Positions 48,842-57,199 of a stretch of DNA of 64,000 nucleotides are shown one piece after another. Both the position numbers and the translations under genes were made by a program. The stretch is taken from contig NZ_WSTB01000001.1 in the NCBI RefSeq assembly GCF_009789235.1, forward strand, positions 248,001 through 312,000, read 5' to 3'. Under the pieces are notes generated by a model, which had not been told where the DNA came from, made no database searches, and saw only the letters and a list, made by a program, of their open reading frames with translations. Origin of the DNA: Flavobacterium hydrocarbonoxydans (GTDB lineage: Bacteria > Bacteroidota > Bacteroidia > Flavobacteriales > Flavobacteriaceae). Position 1 is the stretch's first letter; every line of letters begins with the position of its first letter.

Positions 48842-49891
48842 TTAGCCAAATAAATTTCCGCCTTCCAGTCGTGCTTTTAAGTGGGCTTGTGCCAAACGGG
48901 ATCTTTTACCTTCAGGGCTTAAATCTAAATGCGATGTTCCATCCGGTCTGTCAAAATTGAAACCTAATTCCTTAGTTACTGTTTTAAGATCTTTTATATG
49001 CAAATTGGTAGCGAATTCCTCTCCGGTGTGCTCACAAACTGCCATTCCCATTTTCATTCCCTGCTTTTTATATATATGTGCCCCAATTTGTGCCGGACGC
49101 TGAATGATATGAAAAAACTTTCCAAACGGAATCCAGATTAAAAACATAATTACCGTTACTGCATGCAGAACAGCTAGGAAATCAAATGCAAAACCTTTCA
49201 TAAACTGATAGGAATAGGTTAGCCCCAATCCTGTAGCGGAAATAGCAATTAATAAAATTAGGGGTAATAAATCGCCTTCAAAAGTTTGAGTAGCAATTAA
49301 ACCAGGATTGGTCAAACGTCTTCTTAAGTAGTATAACGAACCGAAAATAACCAAGTAAGAAGACCAGTTCAGGGCATGAAAGGTTAGGAAGGCCATAATG
49401 GAACCCAATTTAAATTCCATGACCTTGAAACCGAAAAAATGTGCTTCGTAAACCGATATTGAATCGGGGGCCATAGTAAAATGAATCCATCCAAAAGTCA
49501 ATGGAATCGTAATTAAAAAAGCGGAAGTACAGCCTATGGCAATCATAAAATGCGCCATCCACCGATATTTGCCCCGGGGATAAATAAATTTCTGAAAAGC
49601 AATATTTTCAATTGTTTCTTTTGAAGCAAACCAAAAGTGAGAAAACACTTTTCCCGTAAACAAGTAACTTACTCCTCTTTTGAAATAAATCCACGTTGGC
49701 GGCCTTTGCAGCCAAACAGAATAACGGTATACAATACCAAAAAAAGCAAATACTGTCCCAAATAAATACGTAATTAATGCCGCATCAAAATTTTGCAGTT
49801 TTCTGGATCCATAAAATACTAATATGATCATTAGCACGGACATGGAAGCGGCAATTAGTAAAGCCTTTATATTGTAGTTTCTATTTTTCAT
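48842..49891 (-). CDS. Membrane subunit, cytochrome b-like (DsrM/NarI-type)
   Basis: 349 residues. Two N-terminal membrane helices (ALLIAASMSVLMIILVFYG and ALITYLFGTVFAFFGIVYRYSVW), then a soluble loop with WFASKETIENIAFQKFIYPRGKYRWMAHFMIAIG, then four to five further helices with several His (HFMIAIG, HALNWSSYLVIFGSLY, DFLAVLHAVTVIMFLIW, PFGKFFHII) that could hold b-type hemes. The ~85-residue C-terminal tail is cytoplasmic. This shape is like membrane subunits of NarI/DsrM/HdrE type that take electrons from quinol, so it should anchor the molybdenum complex. 75 bp upstream of the catalytic gene. Confidence 0.7.
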   Translation of the reverse strand: MKNRNYNIKALLIAASMSVLMIILVFYGSRKLQNFDAALITYLFGTVFAFFGIVYRYSVWLQRPPTWIYFKRGVSYLFTGKVFSHFWFASKETIENIAFQKFIYPRGKYRWMAHFMIAIGCTSAFLITIPLTFGWIHFTMAPDSISVYEAHFFGFKVMEFKLGSIMAFLTFHALNWSSYLVIFGSLYYLRRRLTNPGLIATQTFEGDLLPLILLIAISATGLGLTYSYQFMKGFAFDFLAVLHAVTVIMFLIWIPFGKFFHIIQRPAQIGAHIYKKQGMKMGMAVCEHTGEEFATNLHIKDLKTVTKELGFNFDRPDGTSHLDLSPEGKRSRLAQAHLKARLEGGNLFG

Positions 49892-50149
49892 TTTAAATTA
49901 TCATTACTTCAAGTCACTTTTAAACACTAATTATTAAAGAATAACTGTTAATTTACAAATTACAATCCGAACCAAATACATGAAATAGGTTTCATTTTCT
50001 GACTATTTATAAAAACAGCTTTTAAAAATGTTGTACTACTAAAGAGGTTAATTTACAAAAAAAAAGCAAGAGGCTAATCGATTGCAAGATCAATTGATTA
50101 ATTTCGTTCTAATTTATAATAAAAATTAATAATATTTTATATTCATTGG

Positions 50150-51631
50150 CTATTCTGAAACATCTTTTCTATCCATATCCTGAGCAAATTCAGGTAGTTT
50201 TTCTTTAGTCACTTTTACAATTACACGGTGCATCCAAATCAAACAAATAATAGATAAGACAAAGATAAAGAGCCATGAACTGGTCCAAAAACCAGTAAAA
50301 GCAAGCAGGTATCCAAAAACTATTGGACCAATAAATCCTCCCAAACCACCAATCATTCCAACCATTCCTCCTATAACCCCTACCTGATTTGGAAAATATT
50401 CAGGAATGTGTTTGTAAACTGCTGCCGAACCAATTCCCCAACAAGTCCCAATTAAAATAACCAAGACAAGATAAACCCACATATTCGCTTCAAAATGAAT
50501 TTGCGTGATTCCGTCTGCAATTAATTCTTTTTTCTGAACTTTTTGATTTTCTGCTACAACAACTTCCTGCCATGTTTTTTTAGATGGAAAAAACGGATTG
50601 TGCTCTGCATTAACATCTTTTGAAGTAACTAAATATTCTTTTTCTCCAATAACTATTTTAGATGGTGAAACTTGTGTAACCGTTCCTGCTTTTGCTGCCA
50701 TCAAGCCGCTACCGGAAGTAGTAATATTCATTTTTGGAAACAAAAGTAAAAAACTCAACACTACCGAAGTACTCAATACCCAATACATCACTTTTCTTGC
50801 TCCAAATTTATCGGATAAAAATCCTCCAAAAGCACGAATAATACCAGCTGGTAAACTAAAACAAGTAGTAAACAGCCCTCCTAAAATTAAAGTTGTATGA
50901 TAAACATTCATAAAATTAGGCAACAACCATTGGGAAAATGACACAAACGAACCAAACAGCAAAAAGTAATAGGTTCCAAAGCGCCAAACACGCACCTCTT
51001 TAAGCGGTTGTAAAAGTTCTTTAACTGTTTTTGCTTTTGCTTCTATTTTTTTAGTTTTCGAAAAAAGAATAAAAACAATACCCATCGTCAACAATACTAC
51101 ACCGTAAATAACAGGCAAAAATTTCCACCCATTTACTGGATCTGACTCTGAAAAGTATTTTAGCATACTGGGTGCTATAAAGGGAGTAATAGAAGCTCCT
51201 GCAGTACCCATTCCGAAAATTCCTAAGGCACGTCCTTGCCATTCTTTAGGATACCATAGTGAAGTATAGGCCACACCAACAGCAAAACTTGTTCCTACCA
51301 TTCCGAACATAAAACTCAATAGTGCGAACATCCAAAAATTGGCAGCAAAAGGAAGCAAAAACAATGGAATAGATGCCAAAATCAGCAAAGCAGAATACAC
51401 CACTCGACCTCCATATTTATCTGTTAAAATACCCATTGGTAACCGCATGAGCGAGCCTGTAAGTATTGGAATTCCCAATAACCATCCGATTTGAACTACA
51501 TTCCAATCAAATATTTCCTGGTCAACTAAAAAAGTGACTAAAACACCATTTAAAGTCCAACAAGCAAAACAGACTGCAAAAGCAAGTGTGTTTAAAAATA
51601 ATATTCTGTGTGATTGTGATAAATTGCTCAT
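50150..51631 (-). CDS. narK: NarK-type nitrate/nitrite transporter (MFS)
   Basis: 493 residues, 12 membrane helices. Signature pieces: CWTLNGVLVTFLVDQEIFDW (helix 1), GILTDKYGGRVVY (loop 2-3), GVVGTSFAVGVAYTSLWYPKEWQGRALGIFGMGTAGASI (helix 5, nitrate signature with G-rich stretch), and LPAGIIRAFGGFLSDKFGARKV (loop 8-9). Between helices 8 and 10 it has an extra ~80-residue polar loop rich in Val/Lys, larger than in most MFS. Its start is preceded by a TGA-N6-TCA palindrome at 51685. Its place beside the nitrate reductase genes supports nitrate uptake or nitrite export. Confidence 0.9.
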   Translation of the reverse strand: MSNLSQSHRILFLNTLAFAVCFACWTLNGVLVTFLVDQEIFDWNVVQIGWLLGIPILTGSLMRLPMGILTDKYGGRVVYSALLILASIPLFLLPFAANFWMFALLSFMFGMVGTSFAVGVAYTSLWYPKEWQGRALGIFGMGTAGASITPFIAPSMLKYFSESDPVNGWKFLPVIYGVVLLTMGIVFILFSKTKKIEAKAKTVKELLQPLKEVRVWRFGTYYFLLFGSFVSFSQWLLPNFMNVYHTTLILGGLFTTCFSLPAGIIRAFGGFLSDKFGARKVMYWVLSTSVVLSFLLLFPKMNITTSGSGLMAAKAGTVTQVSPSKIVIGEKEYLVTSKDVNAEHNPFFPSKKTWQEVVVAENQKVQKKELIADGITQIHFEANMWVYLVLVILIGTCWGIGSAAVYKHIPEYFPNQVGVIGGMVGMIGGLGGFIGPIVFGYLLAFTGFWTSSWLFIFVLSIICLIWMHRVIVKVTKEKLPEFAQDMDRKDVSE

Positions 51632-51684
51632 ACTTACTTTAATTAATTCTTAAACAAAGATAAAATAGTCCGTAATCCTAAAAC

Positions 51685-51698
51685 ATGATATAAATCAT
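51685..51698. promoter_or_regulatory. FNR/CRP-like operator upstream of narK
   Basis: ATGATATAAATCAT contains TGAT-N4-ATCA, the half-site layout of Crp/Fnr proteins. It is 53 bp before the narK start codon. Closely similar sites lie before nirK (56122-56135) and before ric (56250-56263). Confidence 0.6.
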
Positions 51699-51874
51699 TT
51701 ATTGTTTTCAAGTCAAAATAACCAGAAAATAAAGATGAAATTAATAAAAATAAGCTATAAAACCCAGTATTTCACAAAATGAAAAAAAACAAATACTAAT
51801 CCAATCAGCCCATTGGGGTTATGCAAAACTTTCTAGAATATAGCATTTTAGACAGCTTTCAAGTGAATTAAAAA

Positions 51875-53152
51875 TTATTTTTTATGCGAAAAAATCTGAG
51901 GATTTACATTAATCATTACCCACGCCCAATTGTTAACGTGATCAACGTGGCCATCTTTCAATCTTTGCATGGTATCGGTAGCAAACATTTGGGAATAACC
52001 TCCCGTTACATTCACAAATTTATGCGCTGAATAGCCAAATGTAAAATCGATTTCCGTACCAAGATAGTTCTTCATTTCATTTCCATTAGCATCCAAAACG
52101 GTATTCGCAGTATTAAAAGCATGGGGAAATAACGCAAATTGCCATTTGTTGACATTGTATGCAAATTTCAAAAAAGCATCCTTTAAACCAACCGAATTTT
52201 TATGATTTCCCACATAGAAATAATCCATATATCCATTAAAGGCATGATTGGTTCCAAAAACAGGATGAAAGGATTTTATTGCTGAACTAGTATTTTCCTG
52301 GCTCTTTCCGGAAAGATATTCGTATCCAAAACCAGCTTTAAACTTATCGGTCAGGTCATAATTAAAATTAAGAGCTACGTCAAAAGCATTTACTGTATTA
52401 GTTGCATTTTTTCCTGTTTGCCCATAAAACCATAAGTCTACATCCCAGGATTTCCCTTTGGTTTTCCAATACGTTCCAAAAGTCTGCATGTAATCTACTT
52501 TCAATTCGGGTGTTGGTGTTGGAACTGGATCTGTTAATTTATTTTCATAACCTGTATTTAAAAACAAGAAACTCATATTTATTTTCAATAACTCAGTATG
52601 GTACCAAGCATATTGCATCGATTTGTAATTTAGCACGGTATAAGGTGTTGTAAGTTCGGTTTCAGCATTTGCATTATATGCAATCGCTACATCCAGATGA
52701 TTTTTGTTACTTTTAAAAGTTGCTATCGCAGCATCGTGACTTTGCGCTTGTTGTGCCCAATCGACTTCACCAAAAATGCGTTGATTGTCATACGAAATCA
52801 CCTGACGGCCTAAACGCGCACTCCATTTTTCACTAAAGTTATATTGCACCCAGGCTTCATATAACTGAATCCCGTTTACATCTGATTTGGTATTTGTGGG
52901 CACATCTCCCCAAACACGAACATTTTGCATAGTAAGTCTGGTAATAAATTGATCTTGCCTGAAGTTCAGATTCAAACGAGTTCTGGATGAAACAAATTGA
53001 GCTGCCGTTTCTCCATAAGGAATTGGGGCTTTATAGCCATTTCTAAACTCATAACGAGGTCTGATCTGTAAATTTGCATCCAGTTCCTGAGCAAAAGCAA
53101 TACAGCTGAACACTGGTAAAAGTGTTATAACAATAATTTTCAAGATTTTCAT
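51875..53152 (-). CDS. Outer-membrane porin, alginate-export type
   Basis: 425 residues with a signal peptide (IIVITLLPVFSCIAFAQ) and about sixteen amphipathic beta strands, with aromatic girdles (e.g. ARLGRQVISYDNQRIFGEVDWAQQAQSHDAA, KFVNVTGGYSQMF). This resembles the alginate_exp family barrels, which in Bacteroidota often sit near respiratory gene clusters and pass small anions or organic solutes. Co-directional with narK and SCO. A nitrate/nitrite role is suggested by place only. Confidence 0.8.
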   Translation of the reverse strand: MKILKIIVITLLPVFSCIAFAQELDANLQIRPRYEFRNGYKAPIPYGETAAQFVSSRTRLNLNFRQDQFITRLTMQNVRVWGDVPTNTKSDVNGIQLYEAWVQYNFSEKWSARLGRQVISYDNQRIFGEVDWAQQAQSHDAAIATFKSNKNHLDVAIAYNANAETELTTPYTVLNYKSMQYAWYHTELLKINMSFLFLNTGYENKLTDPVPTPTPELKVDYMQTFGTYWKTKGKSWDVDLWFYGQTGKNATNTVNAFDVALNFNYDLTDKFKAGFGYEYLSGKSQENTSSAIKSFHPVFGTNHAFNGYMDYFYVGNHKNSVGLKDAFLKFAYNVNKWQFALFPHAFNTANTVLDANGNEMKNYLGTEIDFTFGYSAHKFVNVTGGYSQMFATDTMQRLKDGHVDHVNNWAWVMINVNPQIFSHKK

Positions 53153-53175
53153 TTTGTAAGTTTTAAGAAAGAAGT

Positions 53176-53763
53176 TTACTCTATCTTTTCAGCTTCTTCA
53201 GTAATTTTTTTAATCGTTGCTTCAGAATTTACACCCAAACCTTCTTGCTGAAATGTTAATTCCCCTTCGGCATTAAAAACACTTATTATGTTAGAATGCG
53301 AAAAATCTAAAGGAGCAATTTTCTTGTAGTTGACTGCCAAAACCGCTGCAAACTCTCGGGTATTTTCTTCTGTGGATCTCAAAAATTCCCATTGTTCCCC
53401 ATCCATTTTATTAGCAATAGCAAATTCTTTTAATCGTGCCGGAGTATCAACTTCCGGATCTATGCTTACCAATAGGAACTTTACATCGGGTTTGATGTTC
53501 TCAGACAAACGAGATTCTATATTTCGCATATCGGCCACTAGTCTGGGACAAGCTGCCTTGCAGGAAGTATAAATCATTACCATAACGAGCACTTTGCCTT
53601 TTAAATCCTTCATTTCAAGATTTTGCCCATTTTGATTGGTCCATTTTGAAGGCAGATTGTATATGGATAAATCTGAAATCGGTTTATCTTCGGATTTTTT
53701 ATTAGTATTACATCCCTGTAAAACTAAAAGGACTAATGTTAATCCCAGGAACAGTTTTTTCAT
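53176..53763 (-). CDS. SCO1/SenC-type copper chaperone
   Basis: 195 residues. Lipoprotein signal (LGLTLVLLVLQGCNTN, Cys ~18). The thioredoxin-like fold has the copper site CKAACP (CxxxC; about residues 69-73, in MVMIYTSCKAACPRLVADM) and a downstream His in LDFSHSNIISVFNAEGEL. SCO proteins put copper into CuA or other copper sites. Here, between nirV and the porin in a nirK cluster, it may supply copper to NirK. Confidence 0.9.
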   Translation of the reverse strand: MKKLFLGLTLVLLVLQGCNTNKKSEDKPISDLSIYNLPSKWTNQNGQNLEMKDLKGKVLVMVMIYTSCKAACPRLVADMRNIESRLSENIKPDVKFLLVSIDPEVDTPARLKEFAIANKMDGEQWEFLRSTEENTREFAAVLAVNYKKIAPLDFSHSNIISVFNAEGELTFQQEGLGVNSEATIKKITEEAEKIE

Positions 53764-53787
53764 TTTTTTATATAAATAGTTTAGAAC

Positions 53788-54558
53788 CTATTTTAAATCT
53801 TTGGCACAGCGAAAACCTAAGTTTTTGGTGGTATAATTTGCTTTCAGGCTGCTTCTGAAAGCATAGCGCATAAAAGCCGCATAATCCATTAAATCGGTGG
53901 CATTTACGGATCCGCTGCCGCAAAAAAGATTTTTATCTGTAGCTTTATCTTTTCTGGACTCGCCAGAAAGAAAGATACTATTGAAATCGCCTGTCCATTC
54001 CCACACCAAACCGTGCATGTCATAAACGCCCCAGTAATTCCTGAAGGTTTGACCTACAGGGTTTAAATAGGTTTTTGGCTTCTCATACCACGACAAAATG
54101 TATTTATTGAATTCTTTTTTAGAACGTGCATCAATACGTTTTTCATCGGCCATGGCTACATATTCCCATTCGTCCATTGTTGGCAGTCTTTTGCCTTGAC
54201 ATTCGCAATATTTTTTGGCAGCAAACCAGGAAACATTGGTAACCGGGGCATTGTTTAAATTCTTTAAACCATAATCGAAATCACTTGTCCATTGTGCCAG
54301 ATAACTTTTATCTGCAAAAATACCTTTGATTTTAGAACGACTATACTCTGGGTATTTTTTGATAAAAGCAAGAAATTGTATATTGGTAACTGGATACACA
54401 TCAATAGTAAAAGAAGGTATGTTGACCGGTTTTTCAGAAGTAGCACCATAAAGGGGCACAAAACTACCGCCCTTTATGGATGCCATTTTTTCTTGTTGAG
54501 CAAAAAGAGAACTTACACAGAATATAAATAGGATTGATATTGTTTTAAATACTGCCAT
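53788..54558 (-). CDS. nirV: NirV-like formylglycine-generating-enzyme family protein
   Basis: 256 residues. Signal peptide (ILFIFCVSSLFAQ) and then the SUMF1/FGE-sulfatase fold: MASIKGGSFVPLYG, SFTIDVYPVTNIQFLAF, APVTNVSWFAAKKYCECQGKRLPTMDEWEYVAMAD, NYWGVYDMHGLVWEWTGDF, and AFRSSLKANYTTKNLGFRCAKD. These are all the signature blocks of the family. It follows nirK directly, the place of nirV in denitrifiers. NirV's role is not settled; the two catalytic Cys of true FGE were not identified. Confidence 0.85.
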   Translation of the reverse strand: MAVFKTISILFIFCVSSLFAQQEKMASIKGGSFVPLYGATSEKPVNIPSFTIDVYPVTNIQFLAFIKKYPEYSRSKIKGIFADKSYLAQWTSDFDYGLKNLNNAPVTNVSWFAAKKYCECQGKRLPTMDEWEYVAMADEKRIDARSKKEFNKYILSWYEKPKTYLNPVGQTFRNYWGVYDMHGLVWEWTGDFNSIFLSGESRKDKATDKNLFCGSGSVNATDLMDYAAFMRYAFRSSLKANYTTKNLGFRCAKDLK

Positions 54559-54580
54559 CTGTTACTTTTTTTGATTTATT

Positions 54581-56065
54581 CTAATGTTCCTGGGCTACTT
54601 TTGGAGCAGGTTTGGCTCTAACAGCTTTTACTTTTGCCGGAGTTATTACTGTTTTATTATTGCCCCAACTGTTGTATATGTATGTCAGAACATCAGCAGC
54701 TTGCTCGTCAGTTAGGTTCTGACTGGTCATCACGTTATTGAATTTCTTGCCATTAACGGTGATCTCTCCACTTAATCCGTGCAATACCGCGCCAATAGCT
54801 CTATCTGGATTCGCATTCAGGTAATCTGATTTTGCCAATGGAGGAAAAGCATTCGGAATACCTTGCCCTTCAGATTGGTGACAGGCATAACAGGTACGGT
54901 CAAATAAATCTTTACCGGCTTTAATTTGTTCAGGAACAGTTTTTGCAACAGTAGTTTTAGGAACTGCTTTGCCTTTTGGCATACCTTGAATTGTCCCACC
55001 TTCTGGTAAATAAATTCCATCTTGTATGGTTCCAGAATACAATTTTTTATTTTCCTCGCCTTCAACTTTCAGCATTCCAAGTGCTCCTTTATTAAAGGCT
55101 CTAAAAATCGAGTGGTCTACCAGTATAAAAGTTCCCGGAACATCTACTTTAAACTCCACAATGGCCGAACCACCTGCAGGTATTAAGGTAGTTTGTACGT
55201 TTTCGTTGATCATATCCCCTCCTTCAATATGCACTTTGTCGAAAATTTCTCCAATAACATGGAAAGATGACACCAAATTAGGACCTCCATTCCCCATATA
55301 AATACGGACAGTTTCACCAACTTTGGCCGTTAAAGACTTATCTCCGGCGAGAGCTCCAACTTTCCCATTGAAGACCACATAATCAGCTTGTTCCTTAATG
55401 GCTTTATCCATATCAAAAGGTTGAGAACCTTGTTCCCCATAACTGCCCTTGGTGTAAAAATCACCTTGCATGATGTAATATTCTTTATCAACTGGTGGCA
55501 AGCCTCCTTCTGGTTCAACCAAAATCAACCCATACATTCCGTTAGCAATATGCATTCCAACTGGTGCTGTAGCACAATGATACACGTATAAACCGGGATT
55601 TAAGGTTTTGAAACTAAACACTTTTTCGTGACCTGGGGCAACCAACGATGAGGTTGCTCCTCCTCCTGGCCCGGTTACCGCGTGTAAATCAATATTGTGA
55701 GGCATTTTGTTATCCGGATGGTTTTTTAGGTGAAATTCTACTTCATCACCCACTCTGGTTCTGATAAAACTTCCGGGAACAGAACCCCCAAAAGTCCAAT
55801 AGATATATTTTACACCATCTACCATTTCTCCTTCAATTTCCTTAATTTCCATATTGACCACTAATTTTGTAGCTTCACGGTCTCCTACTGCTTTCGGAAC
55901 AAACGGAGGCGCCGTGAGTTCGGCAGTTTGCTGCCCTTTGGCCTCAATATTTTGATAATTTTTTGCTTCATCGCTTCCTCTTTTGCAAGAAAAAAATCCG
56001 ACTAAAACAAGCAACATTATAAAAAACCCCCTTATTTGTCTGTTTAATTTAACACTGGTTTTCAT
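54581..56065 (-). CDS. nirK: Copper nitrite reductase NirK with C-terminal cytochrome c domain
   Basis: 494 residues. Reduces nitrite to nitric oxide in the periplasm. N-terminal lipoprotein-type signal ([18 protein letters not shown]). Two cupredoxin domains follow. [16 protein letters not shown] holds the Asp/His of the type 2 site and first His of type 1. [20 protein letters not shown] gives the Cys, His and Met of type 1. [11 protein letters not shown] in the second domain gives another type 2 His. After a linker, residues ~385-470 form a cytochrome c with CYACHQ and a late Met ([13 protein letters not shown]). The fusion would feed electrons directly to the type 1 copper. First gene of a leftward operon with nirV and SCO. 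Confidence 0.95.
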   Translation of the reverse strand: MKTSVKLNRQIRGFFIMLLVLVGFFSCKRGSDEAKNYQNIEAKGQQTAELTAPPFVPKAVGDREATKLVVNMEIKEIEGEMVDGVKYIYWTFGGSVPGSFIRTRVGDEVEFHLKNHPDNKMPHNIDLHAVTGPGGGATSSLVAPGHEKVFSFKTLNPGLYVYHCATAPVGMHIANGMYGLILVEPEGGLPPVDKEYYIMQGDFYTKGSYGEQGSQPFDMDKAIKEQADYVVFNGKVGALAGDKSLTAKVGETVRIYMGNGGPNLVSSFHVIGEIFDKVHIEGGDMINENVQTTLIPAGGSAIVEFKVDVPGTFILVDHSIFRAFNKGALGMLKVEGEENKKLYSGTIQDGIYLPEGGTIQGMPKGKAVPKTTVAKTVPEQIKAGKDLFDRTCYACHQSEGQGIPNAFPPLAKSDYLNANPDRAIGAVLHGLSGEITVNGKKFNNVMTSQNLTDEQAADVLTYIYNSWGNNKTVITPAKVKAVRAKPAPKVAQEH

Positions 56066-56095
56066 ATTATTTTGGTTTGAAATTTATAGTGTAAA

Positions 56096-56136
56096 AATAA
56101 AGGATAAAAATATCCTTTATTATGATATTTGTCATA
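56096..56136. promoter_or_regulatory. Operator and inverted repeat upstream of nirK
   Basis: ATGATATTTGTCAT (56122-56135) has the TGA-N6-TCA layout and lies 56 bp before the nirK start, matching the narK site in sequence and distance. Directly beside it is a longer inverted repeat with 11-bp arms and an AAAA centre (56096-56106 with 56111-56121, core AAAGGATA/TATCCTTT), which may be a second operator or a 5' leader hairpin. Confidence 0.6.
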
Positions 56137-56248
56137 TTCACTATTTTTAAAAAACTCCAAAAGAAAAGATATTTACAGCTGACTATTTTCCTTTAAAAAT
56201 AAAAATGGTTAAGGTCACTTTAAAAAAATATTTAAAAAAATGCAGTCT

Positions 56249-56264
56249 TATGATTTAAATCATA
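56249..56264. promoter_or_regulatory. Perfect FNR/CRP-like palindrome in the nirK-ric region
   Basis: TATGATTTAAATCATA is a perfect 16-bp palindrome including TGAT-N4-ATCA. It lies in the 372-bp region between divergent nirK and ric genes, 173 bp before the ric start, 183 bp from nirK. Nothing else notable was seen in the rest of this gap apart from the nirK-proximal sites. Confidence 0.6.
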
Positions 56265-56437
56265 TTCTGCATTTTATAATTATACGAATTTTACAATATC
56301 AAATAATACATTAAATAATAATAAGACAACTGGATAACAAAATAAATGATGAAGTGTGTTTAATTAAAAGACAAAATACTCTTTTATTAAGATCATCATC
56401 GTTTAATCATTTACAAATTATAATCTAAATAAAAATT

Positions 56438-57166
56438 ATGGAAACTTTAGAACAAATTACAATCGGAGAATACGTGGCAAAAGATTTTAGAACAGCAGCC
56501 TTGTTCTCAAAATACGGAATAGATTTTTGCTGTAACGGAAACAGAAGCATTGAAGAAGCCTGCCAGAAAAAAGCAGTGACTGCAGATGTTTTATTACAGG
56601 AAATTGAAACAGTTCTATCATCAAAAAGCGATTCAGGAATTGATTACAATGCCTGGCCGATTGATTTATTGGCTGATTATATTGAAAAAAAGCATCACAG
56701 ATATGTATCAGAAAAAACACCAATACTGCTGCAGTTTTTAGATAAGCTCAGCAGAGTGCATGGCGCAAAACATCCTGAACTATTATTAATAAATGAGCTT
56801 TTTAAAGGCTGCGCAGGAGAATTGGCACAACATATGAAAAAAGAAGAGCTGATTTTGTTCCCATTTATAAAAAAAATGGTTCATGCTACTCTATCTGATG
56901 AATTAATTGAGCTGCCTCATTTTGAAACCATTCAAAATCCAATTGCTATGATGATGCACGAGCACGACGCCGAAGGTGTCCGTTTTAGAAAAATAGCAGA
57001 ATTAACTAACAATTATACACCGCCAGCCGATGGCTGTAATACTTATAAAGTTACGTTTGCAATGCTAGAAGAATTTGAGCAGGATTTGCATAAACACATT
57101 CATTTGGAGAATAATATTTTATTTCCAAAAGCTGCCAAACTTGAAAAAGACTTTACAGCTCAATAA
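56438..57166 (+). CDS. ric: Di-iron repair-of-iron-centres protein (RIC; YtfE/ScdA)
   Basis: 242 residues. The N-terminal DUF542/ScdA_N part has the FSKYGIDFCCNG motif with its CC pair. The C-terminal hemerythrin-like domain has His/Glu ligands in KKHHRYV, VHGAKHPE, HMKKEELILFPFI, MMMHEHDAEGVRF and HKHIHLENNILFP. RIC repairs iron-sulphur clusters damaged by nitric oxide. It is divergent from nirK, which makes NO, and likely shares control with it. Confidence 0.95.
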   Translation: METLEQITIGEYVAKDFRTAALFSKYGIDFCCNGNRSIEEACQKKAVTADVLLQEIETVLSSKSDSGIDYNAWPIDLLADYIEKKHHRYVSEKTPILLQFLDKLSRVHGAKHPELLLINELFKGCAGELAQHMKKEELILFPFIKKMVHATLSDELIELPHFETIQNPIAMMMHEHDAEGVRFRKIAELTNNYTPPADGCNTYKVTFAMLEEFEQDLHKHIHLENNILFPKAAKLEKDFTAQ

Positions 57167-57199
57167 TAAGTAGCTTTCAATCACTAAGAACCAACAACT

